Of a stretch of DNA of 9,779 nucleotides, positions 5,445-9,779 are shown piece after piece (position 1 is the stretch's first letter; each line of letters opens with the position of its first letter). The position numbers and the translations under genes are program-made. The stretch is from an uncultured Clostridium sp. Lineage in GTDB: Bacteria > Bacillota > Clostridia > TANB77 > CAG-508. The DNA lies in the NCBI GenBank assembly GCA_947568605.1, contig CANOPV010000021.1, positions 1 through 9,779 of the forward strand, in the 5' to 3' direction. The notes under the pieces were generated by a model. That model searched no databases. It was not told the origin of the DNA and saw only the letters and a list, made by a program, of their open reading frames with translations.

Positions 5445-8400
5445 TTACATAATATATAAAACTACACGAAAACCGATGCTGTGATTTCCATTCGGCGTAT
5501 TAGTTCTCACCCTAAATGTCGATGGATTTGATTTAGAGGAAGCTGTATAAACACCTCCACGAGCCACATCATAGTAAGAAGCCTTTTCGGTAGTAAATTC
5601 ATATAGGTTCCCTGCTAAATCATATATATTTTTTCTATTTGTATACTCACTATGACCTGTTTTTAATAACCATTTATATTCTGATTCCGTACTTCCACTT
5701 GTTGGCTTTATTCTAGAACTTACTGTTAACCAACTTGCTCCATAATTTCCTACTGCACTATATTGCGTTATTCCTGTTACTGCTGCATTATTAAAATTGC
5801 CCCATTGATTACTATCTTCTTCAAGTATTTTTAATTTTTCTGACGAATTTCCTCCTGCTATCCATAATAATGCTGTATCCCACATAGTTCCTGTTACTAA
5901 ACCTGACTTTACAGTATTTCCTGTATACATACTTTCTGCATTTGCTTTTGCATTTGTAACATTTATAAAATTCCAAGGAACCTGATTTTTCTTACTTAAT
6001 GGCTTTCCAGATACATTTCTACTACTAGTATTTGTTAATGCATTACTTAAATTACTTGGTATTCCTGCCTCATATCTTGCTATATAAAATCCTCCATATT
6101 TTGATATTTGATTTTGTTCACTTGTTACTCCATTTGGCAAAACATCATCTGATAATTGGTTTATTGATGTTATAGCAACATCTTTAGTTCCTAACCACCT
6201 TTCATATTTTACATTTGTTCCATCTACTGGCACCCATACAAACTCATTTCCAGCAGTATCTGTTATTACTAATCCTTTATTCCAGTCATCTACTATCTTT
6301 CCATCTGTTGACTTCCATTTTGCTAAATTTGTATCTAAAGTTTTAAAACCTGTTGGTATGATTGGATTATTATATGCATAATCTCCACTTCCTATTTTTG
6401 TATCATCAATAGCACTTGCTTTTATTGTTATGTTACTTGTTGGAGTCACTGTAGTATTTGCACTACTTGCGTTTACTATTGTTCCAGTTCCACTTACTAT
6501 TTCCCATTTATTAAATTTTGCATTAGAATTCACAAATGCACTTATAGATTTGCTTGCTCCTATTTTGCAATTTCCTCCGCCTGATACAGATGATATATTG
6601 CTTCCTGCTTGTAATGTTACAGTATATGTATTTCTAGAATAGTATAGACATATTGTTTTTCCTGCTCCCATTGTTGTTGTGGTTGTTGCTGTTCCTCCTG
6701 ATGTTGAGTCTGTTAATGAGCCGTAACTGTATGTTCCGTTTGTTATTGTTGTTTTATAGTTTGCAAGTGTAATTGTTGAACCATAAGCTATATTTGTAGA
6801 AATTGTTGTGGTACTTAATGTGAATTTTGAATCATTTGCATTTTCTAAATAATGTTTTATTGTTAATGTATAATTATTTGCTGTTCTTTCTCCGTTTGCT
6901 GTTAATGAAACGGCACTTGCTGGCATTGTTATTGTTGTTGATTGTTTTGATAAGTCACCTGTTATTGTTTTGTTACTTGTCCAGTTTTTCCATTTATTTG
7001 TATATCCTGTTGCATTTGTTGCTAGTGTTGCATTTATTGTTACTGTTTGACCTACTTTATATGTTCCTGCACCTGTTGTTGATGCTATATAATTTCCTGC
7101 GTTTATAGTTAATGAGTATTTGCTTCTTGTGTAGTATAGGTATATTGTTGTTCCTGTTCCCATTGTTGCTGTGGTTGTTGCATTTCCTCCTGCTGTTAAT
7201 GCACCATAACTGTATTCTCCATTTGTTATTGTTGTTTTAAAGTTTGCAAGTGTAATGTTAGAGTTATATGCAATACTTGTTGTTGTGTCTTTTCCTGTTT
7301 GGTATGTATAGTTTCCATCATTTGCGTTTTCTAAGTAGTGTTTTATTGTTAGTGTGTAGTTTGCTGTATTCCAGTGTGCGAATAGGGTTTGTTCTGCTGT
7401 TATTGTTACTTTTGTGTCTTTTGTTATTTGTGTTCCTCCACTTGTTGCTGTATACCATCCTTCAAAGTTGTGTCCTGTTTTTGAAGGTGTTGGTAAATCT
7501 CCATAAGTACTATTATATGTTACAGTTTTGCTTGTTGTTGCTACATTTCCTCCGTTTGCATTGAATTTTACTGTGTATCCATTTGCACTTGCACTTGCGT
7601 TTGCTGTTAGTGTTACATTTCCTGCTGGCATTGTTATGGTTGCGTTTTTGATTGAATTGTTTGCTAGTAGGTTTGTATTACTACTTGTCCAGTTTGTCCA
7701 ACTTACTCCGTGTCCTGTAATTGTTGCTAGTGTTGCGTTTATTGTTACGGTTTGACCTACTTTATATTCTCCTGTTCCTGTTACTGATGCTATATTGCTT
7801 CCTTTGTTTAGTGTTAGTGTGTATTTGTTTCTTGTGTAGTATAAATATATTATTGTATCTTCTTTTATTGTTATGTTTGTTAATGTTTCTCCATTTTCTG
7901 TTAGTTTTCCTTCTTTATATGTTCCGTTTTCTATTGTTGTTTTTTGGTCTGAAAAATTTATGTTTGTTCCATAAGATACACTTGATGTTGTGTCTTTTTC
8001 TGTTTGATATGTATATCCTGCATCATTTGCATTTTCTAAATAGTGTTTTACTGTTAGGGTATGTATTCCTACTTCCCATCTAGCGTATAGTGTTTGGTTT
8101 GTTGTTACTTTGTCGTTTTCTTTTATTTGTGTTCCTCCATTTTCTTCTGTATACCATCCTTTAAATATGTGTCCTTCTTTTGTTGGTGTTGGTAGTTTTC
8201 CATATATTGTGTTTTCTAATGCTATTTTGTTTGTTGGTTCTACCGTTCCTCCTGTTGCTTCATAGTTTATTTGGTATGCGTTTATTGTTTTGTTGTTTTT
8301 TATTGTTTCGTTTCCTGCTTTGTCTATTGCTTTTACATAGATTGTGTATTGTTTTGCTTCATTTATTTCAAATGTGTTTTGTTCTTCATAGTTTGTTCCG

Positions 8401-9533
8401 TCTATGCTGTATAATATTTTTTCTATTCCTGCTGCTCCGTGTTCTCCTTCTATTGCTCCTTCACTTGCTGTGTCTTGTGCTTGTACATTTTTTACTGTTA
8501 TTGTTGTTCCTTGGGCTTCTATTTCATAGTTTTCTATTGTTGGCGCTATGTTATCTACGTTTTGTATATTATATGTTTCTGAATTAAAACTATTTTTTCC
8601 ATCATAATATCTTCCTATTATTGTTGTGTTTTGTGTTATTGGTGTTTGTAGTGTTGTTTTGTCTGTGTTTATCCAGTTTTTTCCTCCGTCTAGGCTATAT
8701 TGTTTTTGATATTTTCCTTGTTCATTTTCTATGTAGTTTATTGTTACTGTTATTTCTCCTGTTTCTTTTCCGTTTTGTGTTCCTGCTTTTAATGTGTTTC
8801 TTGGTGTTTTTGGTTCTACATTTATTGTTACTGTGTTTGTTGTTCCTTGTATGTTTATTACTATTTTTTTACTTGTTGTTTTTCCTTGGTCTGTTGTTGC
8901 TTTGAATGTATATGTGTCGTTTTTGTCTACTTCGAATATTACTCCATTTTTTTCATCATAATTTTTAACTTCTCTTGTATTTAATAGTTCTATTGTTTCT
9001 ACTTTTTTTGTTTTTTTACCTTTTTCTACTTGTGCTATTACTTTTATTTTTATTTTTTCTTTTTGTGTTCCTTCTAGTGCTAATTGTTCTAATGTTATTT
9101 TTGGGTATGGCTCTCCATCGTAAATCTCTTCTACTAAATATGTAATCGTTCCATCATCATCTATTTGTGCTATTAGTAAATATGGATCTTTTGTTATTAT
9201 CTGTATTTGACTTTCTTCTAATGAATCTTCATCTTCACTTGTTCTTATTGTTGTTACCCAATTTTCTTCTTTTAATTTTTCTACTACTAAATCTTTTAAT
9301 TTATTTGGTAATTTATCTGTTTGCTTCTTTATGTGTTCTGATGTTTTTATTATTTCTATTATTTCTTTATATTGAGATATTGCATATTTGTCTGTCGCTG
9401 TTATTGTTTTTTCTATAAAGTTATTGTCTATTACTATTTTTAGGGTTACTCCTGCTAATATTAGTAATATTATTATTGTTAGTACTAGTGCTATTAATGT
9501 TATTCCTCTTTCTTTTAATTTCTTTTGTTTCAT
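5445..9533 (-). CDS. Large prepilin-anchored repeat protein with C-terminal FGE/C-type-lectin-like domain
   Basis: A 1362-residue protein. Residues 5-37 form a class III (prepilin-type) signal: KLKERG, then ITLIALVLTIIILLILAGVT; cleavage after G10 is expected, but Glu at +5 is replaced by Ala. Residues 40-190 are unassigned and 190-415 look Ig-like (IAPTIENYEI, YVKAIDKAGNETI). Repeats follow: InlB-B/Flg_new-like at 420-487 and 653-722; MucBP-like HYLENAND units at 491-570, 726-805 and 888-969; and divergent InlB-like units at 571-648, 806-881 and 970-1040. Residues 1095-1362 match the formylglycine-generating enzyme/C-type-lectin fold (FVWVPV, GGFYIARYEAG, IYDLAGNLYEF, ARGGVY, GFRVVLY) but contain no cysteine, so a binding role is likelier than catalysis. 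There is no LPXTG motif. The start at 9533 is chosen for GAGGAGG (9550-9544); upstream in-frame codons cross a dispersed repeat. It is probably a pilin-like or surface adhesin. No convincing promoter was seen. Confidence 0.82.
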   Translation of the reverse strand: MKQKKLKERGITLIALVLTIIILLILAGVTLKIVIDNNFIEKTITATDKYAISQYKEIIEIIKTSEHIKKQTDKLPNKLKDLVVEKLKEENWVTTIRTSEDEDSLEESQIQIITKDPYLLIAQIDDDGTITYLVEEIYDGEPYPKITLEQLALEGTQKEKIKIKVIAQVEKGKKTKKVETIELLNTREVKNYDEKNGVIFEVDKNDTYTFKATTDQGKTTSKKIVINIQGTTNTVTINVEPKTPRNTLKAGTQNGKETGEITVTINYIENEQGKYQKQYSLDGGKNWINTDKTTLQTPITQNTTIIGRYYDGKNSFNSETYNIQNVDNIAPTIENYEIEAQGTTITVKNVQAQDTASEGAIEGEHGAAGIEKILYSIDGTNYEEQNTFEINEAKQYTIYVKAIDKAGNETIKNNKTINAYQINYEATGGTVEPTNKIALENTIYGKLPTPTKEGHIFKGWYTEENGGTQIKENDKVTTNQTLYARWEVGIHTLTVKHYLENANDAGYTYQTEKDTTSSVSYGTNINFSDQKTTIENGTYKEGKLTENGETLTNITIKEDTIIYLYYTRNKYTLTLNKGSNIASVTGTGEYKVGQTVTINATLATITGHGVSWTNWTSSNTNLLANNSIKNATITMPAGNVTLTANASASANGYTVKFNANGGNVATTSKTVTYNSTYGDLPTPSKTGHNFEGWYTATSGGTQITKDTKVTITAEQTLFAHWNTANYTLTIKHYLENANDGNYTYQTGKDTTTSIAYNSNITLANFKTTITNGEYSYGALTAGGNATTTATMGTGTTIYLYYTRSKYSLTINAGNYIASTTGAGTYKVGQTVTINATLATNATGYTNKWKNWTSNKTITGDLSKQSTTITMPASAVSLTANGERTANNYTLTIKHYLENANDSKFTLSTTTISTNIAYGSTITLANYKTTITNGTYSYGSLTDSTSGGTATTTTTMGAGKTICLYYSRNTYTVTLQAGSNISSVSGGGNCKIGASKSISAFVNSNAKFNKWEIVSGTGTIVNASSANTTVTPTSNITIKASAIDDTKIGSGDYAYNNPIIPTGFKTLDTNLAKWKSTDGKIVDDWNKGLVITDTAGNEFVWVPVDGTNVKYERWLGTKDVAITSINQLSDDVLPNGVTSEQNQISKYGGFYIARYEAGIPSNLSNALTNTSSRNVSGKPLSKKNQVPWNFINVTNAKANAESMYTGNTVKSGLVTGTMWDTALLWIAGGNSSEKLKILEEDSNQWGNFNNAAVTGITQYSAVGNYGASWLTVSSRIKPTSGSTESEYKWLLKTGHSEYTNRKNIYDLAGNLYEFTTEKASYYDVARGGVYTASSKSNPSTFRVRTNTPNGNHSIGFRVVLYIM
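5448..5575 (-). other. GC-richer C-terminal segment, candidate diversity-generating-retroelement variable region
   Basis: This encodes residues about 1320-1362, the ligand-binding end of the lectin-like fold. By hand count 5461-5580 has about 42% G+C against about 30% in the adjacent 5581-5700. It uses codons rare nearby (TCC, TCG, ACG, CCG, CAC, AGC). The run AAT-CAC-AGC-ATC-GGT before FRVV recalls NNC-rich variable regions that precede IGFRVV in lectin-fold target proteins of such retroelements. No template repeat or reverse transcriptase lies in the window, so this is only a hypothesis. Confidence 0.25.
6414..8276 (-). repeat. Coding array of alternating MucBP-like and InlB-like repeats
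   Basis: Three compound units, each a MucBP-like segment followed by a divergent InlB-like segment: 8063-7590, 7358-6891 and 6872-6414. InlB-B-like units at 8276-8073 and 7577-7368 precede the first two. Repeated landmarks are HYLENAND, TTITNG, IYLYYTR, YKVGQTVTINATLA and TITMPA. The second and third compound units are closest in their MucBP-like part. Such repeats usually form extended stalks in Gram-positive surface proteins. Confidence 0.7.
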
Positions 9534-9580
9534 TTTGAAGTTTCCTCCTCTTATTTTTTTATTCATTTTTTTAATTAACA

Positions 9581-9688
9581 GCATTAAGAGCCCCCAGTCA
9601 TCTTCGATGACAGTCCCCTTAAATAAAGAGGCCAAGGTTTTAGCAGGTTCTTTGGAGTGCGGGCGATTAAAATCGCCCCTACATTTTT
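9581..9688. repeat. GC-rich hairpin-bearing dispersed repeat
   Basis: A GC-rich island in AT-rich DNA containing two hairpins: GTCATC-TTC-GATGAC (9597-9611) and GGGCGATT-AA-AATCGCCC (9661-9678). Read on the minus strand, the parts CTTGGCCTCTTT, AAGGGGACTGTC and TGTAGGGGCGAT look like the short interspersed repeats I recall from gut clostridial genomes. It lies between the large gene and whatever precedes it and is coincidentally open in frame with that gene. It could insulate or carry the gene's leader; function unknown. Confidence 0.5.
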
Positions 9689-9779
9689 CAAAATACAATT
9701 CAAGTCAAAGAATTATTTTTTAATATTTTATTTAATGAAATTCGAGCTAAATATTTCAAAATTGCTTTTGCGGGCGACA
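9689..9779. other. AT-rich spacer ending in a possible second dispersed-repeat copy
   Basis: No gene or convincing promoter is visible here. The last bases, GCGGGCGACA (9770-9779), resemble the end of the GC-rich hairpin family at 9661-9680 and may be the edge of another copy outside the window. Confidence 0.3.

Noticed and set aside
6827..9418. Leucine-rich plus-strand open frames opposite the large gene
   Set aside because: They are antisense shadows of the Asn/Thr/Lys-rich minus-strand gene, without ribosome-binding sites or recognisable domains.
9534..9698. An in-frame N-terminal extension of the large gene to an ATG at 9698
   Set aside because: It runs through the hairpin-bearing repeat, has no ribosome-binding site, and would bury the prepilin signal 55 residues inside the protein; GAGGAGG fits the start at 9533.
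9680..9708. Promoter of the large gene at TTGACT (9703-9708, minus)
   Set aside because: At 16-18 bases spacing there is no acceptable -10 hexamer.

Overview
The window is very AT-rich (roughly a quarter G+C by eye). Its Shine-Dalgarno sites, sigma-A-type promoters and gene families (a YhaO/YhaN-like pair, a prepilin-anchored surface protein with InlB/MucBP-type repeats, dispersed GC-rich hairpin repeats) point to a low-GC Firmicute, probably an uncultured gut clostridium or relative. That assignment is an inference. All complete genes end in TAA, so there is no sign of stop-codon recoding.

Layout: (1) 1-201, the 5' end of a GT8-like glycosyltransferase on the minus strand, with a clear promoter. 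(2) 391-999, an unrecognised four-helix membrane protein. (3) 1018-1349 and 1990-2330, two copies of a compact locus resembling a type I toxin-antitoxin module. Each has a minus-strand promoter and a 34-residue hydrophobic peptide gene, a convergent plus-strand promoter driving a predicted ~85-95-nt RNA, and a shared hairpin terminator between them. (4) 1463-1972, between the copies, a protein of six 25-residue DUF4116-like repeats. (5) 2415-3485, an intact YhaO/SbcD-like nuclease gene, followed without a gap by its YhaN/SbcC-like ATPase partner (3486-5391), which is broken by one frameshift and two in-frame TAA codons. (6) 5391-5427, a bidirectional terminator. (7) 5445-9533, minus strand, a 1362-residue secreted or surface protein: prepilin-like N-terminus, Ig-like region, alternating InlB-B-like and MucBP-like repeats, and a C-terminal FGE/C-type-lectin-like domain. 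(8) 9581-9688, a GC-rich hairpin-bearing dispersed repeat upstream of that gene.

The most interesting region is 200-2400. The two small-peptide modules have nearly identical peptide genes and leaders (3 differences over about 220 bases, all conservative in the peptide), while the predicted antisense RNAs differ strongly but keep short matches to the leader. Three minus-strand promoters (both peptides and the glycosyltransferase) carry the same 13-base box exactly 8 bases upstream of TTGAC, which suggests a common regulator or UP-like element. Each plus-strand gene ends 17-18 bases before an antisense promoter with no convincing terminator of its own, so read-through from the gene could also supply antitoxin RNA.
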